A stretch of DNA of 64,000 nt from Pseudonocardia sp. C8 (GTDB lineage Bacteria; Actinomycetota; Actinomycetes; Mycobacteriales; Pseudonocardiaceae), in assembly GCF_014267175.1 (NCBI RefSeq), contig NZ_JACMTR010000002.1:3683501-3747500 (forward strand), written 5' to 3'. The stretch's first letter is position 1. Every line of letters begins with the position of its first letter. Of this stretch, positions 25,970-33,960 are shown in pieces. The notes under the pieces were generated by a model, which saw only the letters and a list, made by a program, of their open reading frames with translations, made no database searches and was not told the origin of the DNA. Both the position numbers and the translations under genes were made by a program.

Positions 25970-26728
25970 TCAGGCGGTCGCGCCGCCCGGGGCGAACACC
26001 ACCCAGCCGGCGACGGCGGCCGCGGCCACCGCCGCGAGCAGGAAGAACGAGGCCCACACCCCGCCGGACACCGGGGTCAGCTCGGCGAGCCGGTCGGCGT
26101 CGGAGTGCCGCAACCGGCCACCCCGGCGGCCGTGGCGCAGCTCCGTGCAGGCCTTCACCCCGCCGAACAGCAGGAACCAGGACAGTGCCGCCGCGAAACC
26201 GGTCCGCAGGTCCTCCTCGGCCCGCAACGCCACCAGCACGAGCAGCGCCCCGGTGAGCACCACCGCGAGCCCGCCGTAGAGGTTGCGGATCTGCAGCAGC
26301 GTCGCGGCGAGCAGCACGACACCGATCCACAGCATGGCCTCGGTCGCGTCCGCGGCCACCAGCACGGCCCCGCCGAGGCCCAGCAGCGGCGGGAACACGT
26401 AGCCGGCCAGGAACATCACGACCACCCCCGGGCCGCGCCCGGCACCGGTCGAGTAGGTGACACCGGAGGAGTCGGCGTGCAGCCGGATGCCGGTGAGCCC
26501 GCGCCCGACCAGCACCGCGACCAGCGCGTGGCCGCCCTCGTGGGCGATCGTCACCGCGGTGCGGGTCAGCCGCCAGGTCGGGGTCCACGCCACCACCACG
26601 AGTGCGAGCAACGCCGCCAGCAGCGACGCGGGCCGGGCGGCGAGGAGCTCGTAGCCACGCGTGATCAACTCGAGGGGCTCCACCGGTCCAGTGAACCAGC
26701 GGGCCGCCGGAACCCGATCCCGGGGCAC
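25970..26728 (-). CDS. M50-like membrane metallopeptidase
   Basis: 252 aa with about six hydrophobic segments. The first membrane region is followed by TIAHEGGHALVAVLVG near residue 62, an HExxH zinc motif (HEGGH) inside a hydrophobic stretch, as in the S2P/M50B family. The usual distal Asp motif (NxxPxxxxDG) is not evident; LGGAVLVAADATEA may substitute, so activity is uncertain. Starts at GTG 26728 or GTG 26683 are both possible; the first overlaps the MerR promoter. It is divergent from the merR-type gene and they may share control. Confidence 0.75.
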   Translation of the reverse strand: MPRDRVPAARWFTGPVEPLELITRGYELLAARPASLLAALLALVVVAWTPTWRLTRTAVTIAHEGGHALVAVLVGRGLTGIRLHADSSGVTYSTGAGRGPGVVVMFLAGYVFPPLLGLGGAVLVAADATEAMLWIGVVLLAATLLQIRNLYGGLAVVLTGALLVLVALRAEEDLRTGFAAALSWFLLFGGVKACTELRHGRRGGRLRHSDADRLAELTPVSGGVWASFFLLAAVAAAAVAGWVVFAPGGATA

Positions 26729-26732
26729 ACGC

Positions 26733-26763
26733 TTGACCTCCAGTCGCTGGAACCCGCCAGGCT
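26733..26763 (+). promoter_or_regulatory. MerR-type promoter with 19-bp spacer and operator
   Basis: A TTGACC -35 (26733) and CAGGCT -10 (26758) are 19 bp apart, the over-long spacing that MerR proteins need. The palindrome TCCAGTCGCTGGA (26739-26751) lies in the spacer. The -10 is 6 nt before the GTG of the regulator, so the mRNA is probably leaderless. Confidence 0.65.
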
Positions 26764-26769
26764 GTCGCC

Positions 26770-27723
26770 GTGACCGCGTTGCACGACCACGACCGCCCCG
26801 TCCCCCTCACGATCGGGCACCTGGCCCGGCGGACCGGGGTTCCGGTGCGGACGATCCGCTTCTGGTCGGACGAGGGCCTGGTGCCCTCCGACCGGAGCAG
26901 CTCGGGGTACCGGGTGTACGACGCGGCCGCGGTGGCCCGGCTCGACCTGGTCCGGACCCTGCGCGAGCTGGGGCTGGGCCTGGACGACGTGCGTGCCGTG
27001 CTGTCCCGCCGGCGGGGGGTCGGCGAGATCGCGCAGGCGCACGTCCGGGCCCTGGACGGCCGGATCCGGGAGCTGAAGGCGCAGCGCGCGGTGTGCGTGC
27101 TGCTGGCCCGGACCACCGGCGAACCCGACGAGAGGAGCGTGGCCCTGATGAACGACCTGGCACGCCTGTCCGCAGGCGAGCGGCAGGCCCTGATCGACGA
27201 CTTCGTGACCGAGGTCTTCGCCGGCGCCGACCCGGCGGCGCCCGGCGCCGGCATCGCCGACGGGATGCGGACGCTGCCGTCGGAGCTGCCCGACGACCCG
27301 ACACCCGAGCAGGTGGCGGCCTGGGTGGAGCTGGCCGAGCTGGTCCGCGACCCGGACTTCCGGGCCCGCTGCCGGGAGATGGCCGTCGCCGGAACCACCG
27401 AGCCGGCCCACGCCGGGCGCCAGGCCGACCCGGCGGCGGTGGCCGAGCACGCGGGCGCCGCGGAGGGCGCCGGTGTCGACCCGGCGAGCCCGGAGGCGGC
27501 GGAGGTGCTGGCCCGCATCCCCGGCGTCGCCGAGCTGGACGCCGGGGCGCGGTCGGCGATGGCGGACACGGTCGAGCTGTTCTCCGACCGGCGGGTCGAG
27601 CGGTACTGGGCGCTGCTCGGGACGCTGAACGGCTGGCCGGCCCGGGAGCCGGTGATCCCGGCGTTCGAGTGGTTCGCCGCCGCCCTGCGTGCGGCCCCGG
27701 CTCAGTCCTCGGTCCAGCCGTAG
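26770..27723 (+). CDS. MerR-family transcriptional regulator
   Basis: 317 aa. The N-terminal winged helix is clear: LTIGHLARRTGVPVRTIRFW near residue 13, then SGYRVYDAAAVARLDLVRTL, followed by a dimer helix with ELKAQRAVCVLL. The C-terminal 200 residues have no recognised ligand motif and no metal-binding Cys set, so it is not a classic metal sensor; an antibiotic or stress sensor like TipA is possible. Its promoter has the 19-bp spacing that MerR proteins act on. Its 3' end overlaps the glnE stop by 22 nt in convergent orientation. Confidence 0.85.
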   Translation: MTALHDHDRPVPLTIGHLARRTGVPVRTIRFWSDEGLVPSDRSSSGYRVYDAAAVARLDLVRTLRELGLGLDDVRAVLSRRRGVGEIAQAHVRALDGRIRELKAQRAVCVLLARTTGEPDERSVALMNDLARLSAGERQALIDDFVTEVFAGADPAAPGAGIADGMRTLPSELPDDPTPEQVAAWVELAELVRDPDFRARCREMAVAGTTEPAHAGRQADPAAVAEHAGAAEGAGVDPASPEAAEVLARIPGVAELDAGARSAMADTVELFSDRRVERYWALLGTLNGWPAREPVIPAFEWFAAALRAAPAQSSVQP

Positions 27724-30700
27724 AACACCCGCTCGACGACGTGGCGGGCCCGGCGGGTGGTGCGCCGGTAGTCGTCGAGGAACTCGCCCGGGTCCCCGCC
27801 AGCCGGGTACCCGAGTGCGACGGCCACGGCGGCCAGCTCCCGGCCCGAACGCGGGAGCTGGTCGCCGGGCTTGCCCTTGACCAGCATGATCGCGTTGCGG
27901 GCGCTGGTGGCCGCGCGCCAGCCCGCCTCCAGCTCCGCGGCGTCCTCGGCGGAGATCAGGCCGGCCTCGCTCGCCTCGCGCAGCCCCTCGAGGGTGGAGG
28001 TGGTGCGCAGCTCGGGGAGGTCGCCGGCGTGCTGCAGCTGCAGCAGCTGCACCGTCCACTCGACGTCGGCGAGCCCGCCGTGGCCCAGCTTGGTGTGGGT
28101 GGAGCGGTCCGCGCCGCGGGGCAGCCGCTCGTCGTCGACCCGGGCCTTGATCCGCCGGATCTCGGCGACCGAGGACGCGGGCAACCCGTCGGCCGGGTAC
28201 CGGATGGGGTCGATCAGCGTGGTGAACTCCCGGCCGAGCGCCCGGTCCCCGGCGATCGGCCGAGCCCGCAGCAGCGCCTGTGCCTCCCACACCTCACCCC
28301 AGCGGGCGTAGTACTCCCGGTAGGACGCCAGCGTCCGCACCATCGGGCCGGACCGCCCCTCCGGGCGCAGGTCGGCGTCCACGGTCAGCGCGGGGTCCGG
28401 GCTCGGGGAGCCGAGCAGCCGCCGGACCTTCTCGACGACCCGGGTCGCCCACTTGACCGCCATGTGGTCGTCGACGCCCTCGGCCGGGGCGCACACGTAC
28501 ATGACGTCCGCGTCGCTGCCGTAGCTGGACTCGCCGCCGCCGAGCCGGCCCATCCCGATCACCGCGAGCGCGGCGGGCCGCTCCGGCTCCGCGCGCAGCA
28601 CCGCGTCGAGGGTGGACGCGACGACCGCCTCGTTCACCGAGTTCAGGGCCACGCAGACCTCGTCGACCCGGAGCAGGCCGAGCAGGTCGGCGCAGGCGAT
28701 GCGGAGCATCTCGTGGCGCCGGTAGGAGCGCGCCGACGCGACCGCGGCCTCCGGGGTGCCCTGCCGGGCCACGGTCCGCCGCAGCGCCACCGACACCTCG
28801 GCCGGGTCCCGGGTCAGCTCCGGGCTCTGCACCCCCGACGAGATCGCCAGCATCCGCAGCACCTCGGGTGCGCGCTGCAGCAGGTCCGGGACCAGCGCCG
28901 AGGTGCCCAGCAGGGTCATCAGGCGCTGGGCGACCGCGCCCTCGTCGCGCAGCAGCCGCAGGTACCACGGCGTCGAGGCCAGTGCCTCGGACACCCGCCG
29001 GTAGGCGAGCAGGCCGCGGTCCGGGTCGGGGCTCTGGGACAGCTCGTCGAGCAGCACGGGCAGCAGCGCGCGCTGGATCGACGCCGCCCGGGACACCCCG
29101 CCGGTCAGGGCCCGCAGGTGCCCGAGCGCACCCTCCGGCGACGCCCAGCCCAGCGCGGCCAGCCGGGCCTTCGCCGCGTCCGGGGACAGGACGGCCGCCG
29201 CCTCCTCCCCCGCCAGCCGGGACACCGCCGACAGCAGCGGCCGGTAGAACAGCTTCTCGTGCAGCCGGGTGACCCGGCGGGCGTTGCGCTGCCACTCGTC
29301 GACCAGCACCCCGACGACGTCGCGCCGGCCGTCCGGGCGGATCCGCGCCGACCGGGCGAGCCAGCGCAGACCGTCGAGGTCGTCGGCCGCCGGCAGCAGG
29401 TGGGTGCGGCGCAGCTTCTGCAGCTGCAGCCGGTGCTCCAGCAGCCGCAGGAACCGGTAGGACGCGGCCAGGTTGGCGGCGTCGTCGCGGCCCACGTAGC
29501 CGCCCTCGCTGAGCGCGGCGAGCGCCACCAGCGTGTTGCCGGAGTGCAGCGTGTCGTCGGTGCGGCCGTGCACCAGCTGCAGCAGCTGGACGGCGAACTC
29601 GACGTCCCGCAGCCCGCCCCGGCCCAGCTTCAGCTCCCGTTCGCGCTGGTCGGAGGGGATGTTCTCGATCACGCGGGTGCGCATGGCCTGCACCTCGGCG
29701 ACGAAGTCGTCCCGGGAGGACGCCTGCCAGACCATCGGGGAGAGCGCGTCGACGTAGGCCGCCCCGAGCTCCGGGTCCCCGGCGACCGGGCGGGCCTTGA
29801 GCAGCGCCTGGAACTCCCAGGTCTTCGCCCAGCGCTTGTAGTAGGCGACGTGCCCGTCCAGGGTGCGCACGAGGGCGCCCTGGCGGCCCTCCGGGCGAAG
29901 GTTGGCGTCCACCTCGAAGCACGCCTCACCGGCGATCCGCATCACCCGCGACGCCAGCTTCGTGGCGGCCCGGGTCAGCTCGCCGCCGGGTTCGGCGACG
30001 AAGATGACGTCGACGTCGGAGACGTAGTTCAGCTCCCGGCCGCCGCACTTGCCCATCCCGACGATCGCCAGGCGCAGCTCGTCCGGGGGGTCCTGCTCGG
30101 CGGCGGCGACGGCGAGCGCGGCCGCCAGCGCCGCCTCGGCGAGGTCGGCGAGCTGGGCGGCGACGTCGTCGACCTCCATCACCGGCAGCGTCGGGTCGCC
30201 GACGGCGGCGAGGTCGGCCGAGGCGAGGCCCAGCAGCTCGTCGCGGTAGGCGCTGCGCAGCGCGACGATCGCCTCGGCGCCGGTCAGCGTGGCCCGCGCC
30301 CCGCCGGGGGTTCCCGGCGGCGGGGCCGCCGGGTCGGCGCCGACCGCGCGCAGCAGGTTCGCGGTGCGCCGGGCCAGGTCCGGCGGCGGATCGAGGCGCT
30401 CCACGGTGTCGGCGAGCAGCGGCCAGCGGTCCGGGTGGGTGATCAGATGGTCGCCGAGTGCGGTCGAGGAGCCGAGGGTGGCGAACAGCCGCCCGCGCAG
30501 GCCCCGGTCGGTGCGCAGCGCGCGGTCGATGTCCGGCCAGGGCGCGGTGTGGGCGAGCCGCTCCACGGCACGCAGGGCGAGCGCCTGGTCGGGGCTGCGG
30601 GCCAGCGCCCACATGATCTCCTCGCACCCGGGGACCGGGCCGTCGCCGTTCCACCAGCCGAGAGTGCGCAGCGTCGCGTCCGCGCCCGGCCCGGGCAGCC

Positions 30701-30737
30701 CCAGCCGGGCCAGTGAGGTCCCCGCGCGCCGATTCAT
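27702..30737 (-). CDS. glnE: Bifunctional glutamine synthetase adenylyltransferase/deadenylase
   Basis: 1011 aa, full length. Adds AMP to, or removes it from, the Tyr of GlnA1 according to nitrogen status. Two nucleotidyltransferase domains occur in tandem. The N-terminal (adenylyl-removing) half has NYVSDVDVIFVAEP near residue 232; the C-terminal (adenylylating) half has SSYGSDADVMYVCAP near 735. Each has the metal-binding D-x-D. The ATG at 30737 is chosen because upstream codons are Pro/Thr-rich and overlap the monooxygenase gene start; a GTG directly before it (30740) is also possible. GlnA1 is 9 kb away, separated by accessory genes. Confidence 0.95.
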   Translation of the reverse strand: MNRRAGTSLARLGLPGPGADATLRTLGWWNGDGPVPGCEEIMWALARSPDQALALRAVERLAHTAPWPDIDRALRTDRGLRGRLFATLGSSTALGDHLITHPDRWPLLADTVERLDPPPDLARRTANLLRAVGADPAAPPPGTPGGARATLTGAEAIVALRSAYRDELLGLASADLAAVGDPTLPVMEVDDVAAQLADLAEAALAAALAVAAAEQDPPDELRLAIVGMGKCGGRELNYVSDVDVIFVAEPGGELTRAATKLASRVMRIAGEACFEVDANLRPEGRQGALVRTLDGHVAYYKRWAKTWEFQALLKARPVAGDPELGAAYVDALSPMVWQASSRDDFVAEVQAMRTRVIENIPSDQRERELKLGRGGLRDVEFAVQLLQLVHGRTDDTLHSGNTLVALAALSEGGYVGRDDAANLAASYRFLRLLEHRLQLQKLRRTHLLPAADDLDGLRWLARSARIRPDGRRDVVGVLVDEWQRNARRVTRLHEKLFYRPLLSAVSRLAGEEAAAVLSPDAAKARLAALGWASPEGALGHLRALTGGVSRAASIQRALLPVLLDELSQSPDPDRGLLAYRRVSEALASTPWYLRLLRDEGAVAQRLMTLLGTSALVPDLLQRAPEVLRMLAISSGVQSPELTRDPAEVSVALRRTVARQGTPEAAVASARSYRRHEMLRIACADLLGLLRVDEVCVALNSVNEAVVASTLDAVLRAEPERPAALAVIGMGRLGGGESSYGSDADVMYVCAPAEGVDDHMAVKWATRVVEKVRRLLGSPSPDPALTVDADLRPEGRSGPMVRTLASYREYYARWGEVWEAQALLRARPIAGDRALGREFTTLIDPIRYPADGLPASSVAEIRRIKARVDDERLPRGADRSTHTKLGHGGLADVEWTVQLLQLQHAGDLPELRTTSTLEGLREASEAGLISAEDAAELEAGWRAATSARNAIMLVKGKPGDQLPRSGRELAAVAVALGYPAGGDPGEFLDDYRRTTRRARHVVERVFYGWTED

Positions 30738-30846
30738 CACGGCTGCCGATCCTGCCCCATCACGGCCCCGGTACGCGGTCAGGGCTTGTCGGGCGTGCCC
30801 GCGGTCGGCAGGCTCGGACGCCGGGGCACGGACGAGGGGGTCACGG

Positions 30847-32052
30847 ATGCCGGACGTGGTGGTCGTCGGGGGCGGGATCGGGGGGCTGGTCACGGCGTTG
30901 GCCCTGCACCGGCACGGGATCGGGGTGACCGTCCTCGAGCAGGGGTCCGGCCGGCGCGAGCTCGGCGTGGGGTTGAACGTGCTCCCGCACGCCGGGCGGG
31001 TGCTCGACGAGCTCGGCGTGCTCGACCGGGTCGCCGAGATCGGGGTCCGGACCGCGGAGATGACCTACGCCCACCGGCTCGGGATGCCGGTGCTGCGCCG
31101 CCCGGTCGGGATCGACGCCGGGTTCGCGTTGCCGCAGGTGTCCTGCCACCGCGGCCGGCTGCAGCGGCTGCTGCTCGACACGGTGCTCGAGCGGCTCGGC
31201 CCGGACGCGGTGCGCACCGGCGCCCGCGTCACCGGGGTCGACCCCGGCCGGGCGCGGGCGACGCTGGCCACCGGTGAGGTCGTCGAGGGCGGCGTGCTGG
31301 TCGGCGCGGACGGCATCCACTCCGTGGTGCGGGACCGGCTGTTCCCCGGGGAGGGCCCGCCGCGCTGGAACGGTGTCGCGATGTGGCGCGGCGCCACCGA
31401 CTGGCCGGCGTTCCGCGGCGGGCGGTCGATGATCGTCGCGGGCGGGAACGACGCCAAGCTCGTCGTCTACCCGATCGGCCCCGGCTCCCGGCCGGGCACC
31501 GTGCTCACCAACTGGGCGGTCTGCATCCGCACCGGCGAGGCCGGGACCGCTCCCCCGCAGCGCCAGGACTGGGCCCGGGTCGCCGACCCCGCCGACCCGA
31601 CCCGGCACGCGCACCGGTTCCGGCTCGGTGAGATCGACCACCACGGGCTGATCGCCGCGACCGCCGAGTCCTACGAGTTCCCGATGTGCGACCGGGACCC
31701 GCTGCCGCACTGGACGGACGGCCGGACCACGCTGCTCGGCGACGCCGCCCACCCGATGTTCCCGATGGGCTCCAACGGGGCCGGCCAGGCGATCCTCGAC
31801 GCCGAGGCGCTGGCCCGCCACCTCGCCACCGGCCCGGACGGCGCCACCGCGCTGGCGGCCTACCAGGACGAACGCCTGCCGGTCACGTCCGAGGTCGTGC
31901 TGCGCAACCGCGTCGGCGGGCCCGAGCAGGTGATCGACGAGGTGGAGCGCCGCGCCCCGGACGGGTTCGACCGGCTCGCCGACGTGATCACCGACGAGGA
32001 GCTGGAGACGATCTTCTCCGGCTACCACCGGGTGTCCGGCAACACCCGCTGA
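30847..32052 (+). CDS. FAD-dependent monooxygenase (PhzS-like group)
   Basis: 401 aa, group A aromatic hydroxylase fold. FAD motif VVVGGGIGGLVTALALHRHG near residue 4, the DG motif GADGIHSVVRDRLF near 155 and the second FAD site LLGDAAHPMFPMGSNGAGQA near 297. The C-terminus, with NRVGGPEQV and ERRAPDGF, is typical of the flavin-dependent oxidoreductases that include PhzS. The substrate is probably an aromatic or heteroaromatic acid, not identified. The gene is convergent with the cupin gene. A role with the gentisate-type genes 10 kb away is possible but not shown. Confidence 0.82.
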   Translation: MPDVVVVGGGIGGLVTALALHRHGIGVTVLEQGSGRRELGVGLNVLPHAGRVLDELGVLDRVAEIGVRTAEMTYAHRLGMPVLRRPVGIDAGFALPQVSCHRGRLQRLLLDTVLERLGPDAVRTGARVTGVDPGRARATLATGEVVEGGVLVGADGIHSVVRDRLFPGEGPPRWNGVAMWRGATDWPAFRGGRSMIVAGGNDAKLVVYPIGPGSRPGTVLTNWAVCIRTGEAGTAPPQRQDWARVADPADPTRHAHRFRLGEIDHHGLIAATAESYEFPMCDRDPLPHWTDGRTTLLGDAAHPMFPMGSNGAGQAILDAEALARHLATGPDGATALAAYQDERLPVTSEVVLRNRVGGPEQVIDEVERRAPDGFDRLADVITDEELETIFSGYHRVSGNTR

Positions 32053-32071
32053 TCCGGTCGTCGGACACCGG

Positions 32072-32557
32072 TCAGTCGGCCCCGGGGACGCTTCCGGGCG
32101 GCAGGAAGTCGACGTCGTGCAGGGCCGACTGCCGGACCACCTCCGCCGGGTCGGTGAGGTCGTGCAGCCGGTCGAACAGCTGGGCCAGCCGGCCGGCCGG
32201 GCTCACCCAGAACAGCGCCCGGGCGTTCCCGTCCTCCTTGTTGTAGTACGCGTGCGGCAGGCCCTTCGGCATGAGCACGGTGTCGCCGGGCCCGGCCGTC
32301 TCCCACTGCCCGTCCAGGTACAGCGTGAACACCCCGTCGAGGACGTGGATGTGCTCGTCCTGGGTGGGGTGCACGTGCGGCGGCACGCCGGTGCCCGGCG
32401 GGTCCAGCGTCTCGAACGCGAAGCTGGTCTCGCTGATCGCCTTCGCCCAGTAGGTGTGGCCCAGCACGTTCCACACCCGCTTGTACTGGCCCTCGCCGGC
32501 CCGCGTGATGCCCTTCGGCAGCGGACCCAGGATGATCTCGTCCTCGAAACCGGTCAC
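32072..32557 (-). CDS. Single-domain cupin protein, coupled to glnA2
   Basis: 161 aa. Cupin motif 1 is PPHVHPTQDEHIHVLDG near residue 58 with the two His and Glu metal ligands, and motif 2 is MPKGLPHAYYN near 97 with the third His. Activity is unknown; small cupins of this type may be dioxygenases, isomerases or binding proteins. The GTG start overlaps the glnA2 stop by 4 nt (GTGA), so the two are probably translationally coupled. That is an unusual partner for a glutamine synthetase gene. Confidence 0.78.
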   Translation of the reverse strand: MTGFEDEIILGPLPKGITRAGEGQYKRVWNVLGHTYWAKAISETSFAFETLDPPGTGVPPHVHPTQDEHIHVLDGVFTLYLDGQWETAGPGDTVLMPKGLPHAYYNKEDGNARALFWVSPAGRLAQLFDRLHDLTDPAEVVRQSALHDVDFLPPGSVPGAD

Positions 32558-33897
32558 AACACGGGAAGATACGTGGCCAGCTCGTGCGGGGTCACGTTCC
32601 GCCGGTAGGCGTCCCACTCGGCGCGCTTGTTCCGCAGGAAGAAGTCGAAGACGTGCTCGCCCAGGTACTCGGCGACCAGCTCGGAGCGCTCCATCACGTC
32701 GAGCGCCTCGGTCAGGTTCTGCGGCAGCAGCTCGTAGCCCAGCGCCTTGCGTTCGGTGTCGGTGAGCGCCCAGACGTCGTCCTCGGTGGCGGGCGGCAGC
32801 TCGTAGCCCTTCTGGACCCCGGTCAGGCCGGCACCGAGGATCACCGCGTAGGCCAGGTAGGGGTTGCACGCCGAGTCCAGGGTGCGGACCTCCACCCGGC
32901 GCGACGACGACTTGCCCGGCGAGTACATCGGCACCCGGACCAGCGCGGACCGGTTCGCGTGCCCCCAGGACACCGCGGTCGGGGCCTCGCCGCCGGTGAT
33001 CAGCCGCTTGTAGGAGTTCACCCACTGGTTGGTGACCGCGGTGATCTCCCGGGCGTGCCGGAGCACGCCGGCGACGAACGCCTTGCCGGTCGCCGAGAGC
33101 TCGTAGGGGTCGTCCGGGTCGTGGAAGGCGTTGTGGTCGCCCTCGAACAGCGAGAAGTGCGTGTGCATCGCCGAGCCGGGGTGCTCGGAGAACGGCTTGG
33201 GCATGAACGACGCCCGCACGCCCTGGGTCAGCGCGACCTCCTTCACGACGTAGCGGAACGTCATGAGGTTGTCGGCCATGGTCAGCGCGTCGGCGTAGCG
33301 CAGGTCGATCTCCTGCTGGCCGGGCCCGCCCTCGTGGTGGCTGAACTCGACCGAGATCCCCATCGACTCGAGGGTCTCGATGGTGTTGCGCCGGAAGTGC
33401 GGGGCGACGTCGTGGCTGGCCTGGTCGAAGTAGCCGCCGGAGTCGGCGGGGACCGGCCGGGACCCGTCGTCGGGCAGGTTCTTCAGCAGGTAGAACTCGA
33501 TCTCCGGGTGGACGTAGCAGGTGAACCCGGCCTCGCCGGCCTTGTTCAGCGCCCGGGTGAGCACGTGCCGCGGGTCGGCCCAGGACGGGGAGCCGTCCGG
33601 CATCGCGATGTCGCAGAACATCCGCGCCGAGTAGTGGTCCCCGGACTCCGTCTCCCAGGGCAGCACCTGGAACGTCGACGGGTCCGGCTTGGCCACCATG
33701 TCCGACTCGTAGACCCGGGCGAAGCCCTCGATCGCCGAGCCGTCGAACCCGATCCCCTCGGCGAACGCTCCCTCCAGCTCGGCCGGCGCGACCGCCACCG
33801 ACTTCAGGTACCCGAGGACGTCCGTGAACCACAGGCGGACGAAACGGATGTCGCGTTCCTCGAGCGTGCGGAGCACGAACTCCTGCTGGCGGTCCAT
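32554..33897 (-). CDS. glnA2: Glutamine synthetase-like protein GlnA2
   Basis: 447 aa type I glutamine synthetase fold. FDGSAIEGFARVYESDM near residue 51, HPEIEFYLL near 130, and the ATP-binding FMPKPFSEHPGSAMHTHFS near 231. The adenylylation motif of GlnA1 (LYELPPEE) is replaced by VWALTDTERKA, with Trp where Tyr would be, so GlnE should not regulate it. From the literature as I recall it, GlnA2 in Streptomyces acts on polyamines (gamma-glutamylation); whether that holds here is unknown. ATG at 33897, 7 nt after a TAGGCT. Confidence 0.92.
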   Translation of the reverse strand: MDRQQEFVLRTLEERDIRFVRLWFTDVLGYLKSVAVAPAELEGAFAEGIGFDGSAIEGFARVYESDMVAKPDPSTFQVLPWETESGDHYSARMFCDIAMPDGSPSWADPRHVLTRALNKAGEAGFTCYVHPEIEFYLLKNLPDDGSRPVPADSGGYFDQASHDVAPHFRRNTIETLESMGISVEFSHHEGGPGQQEIDLRYADALTMADNLMTFRYVVKEVALTQGVRASFMPKPFSEHPGSAMHTHFSLFEGDHNAFHDPDDPYELSATGKAFVAGVLRHAREITAVTNQWVNSYKRLITGGEAPTAVSWGHANRSALVRVPMYSPGKSSSRRVEVRTLDSACNPYLAYAVILGAGLTGVQKGYELPPATEDDVWALTDTERKALGYELLPQNLTEALDVMERSELVAEYLGEHVFDFFLRNKRAEWDAYRRNVTPHELATYLPVL

Positions 33898-33904
33898 GCG
33901 GCGG

Positions 33905-33910
33905 AGCCTA
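33905..33910 (-). promoter_or_regulatory. -10 element of glnA2 (leaderless)
   Basis: TAGGCT on the minus strand, 7 nt before the ATG. Confidence 0.5.
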
Positions 33911-33920
33911 GGAACTCGGT

Positions 33921-33936
33921 GTTACGCGGATGTTTC
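33921..33936 (-). promoter_or_regulatory. GlnR-like half box over the glnA2 -35 region
   Basis: On the minus strand GAAAC-n6-GTAAC, two of the four pentamers of a GlnR box at the right spacing. The outer two pentamers do not match. It lies 10 nt upstream of the -10 element, over the expected -35. Confidence 0.4.
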
Positions 33937-33960
33937 CGGGGTCGCCCCGGCCGGTGCCGG

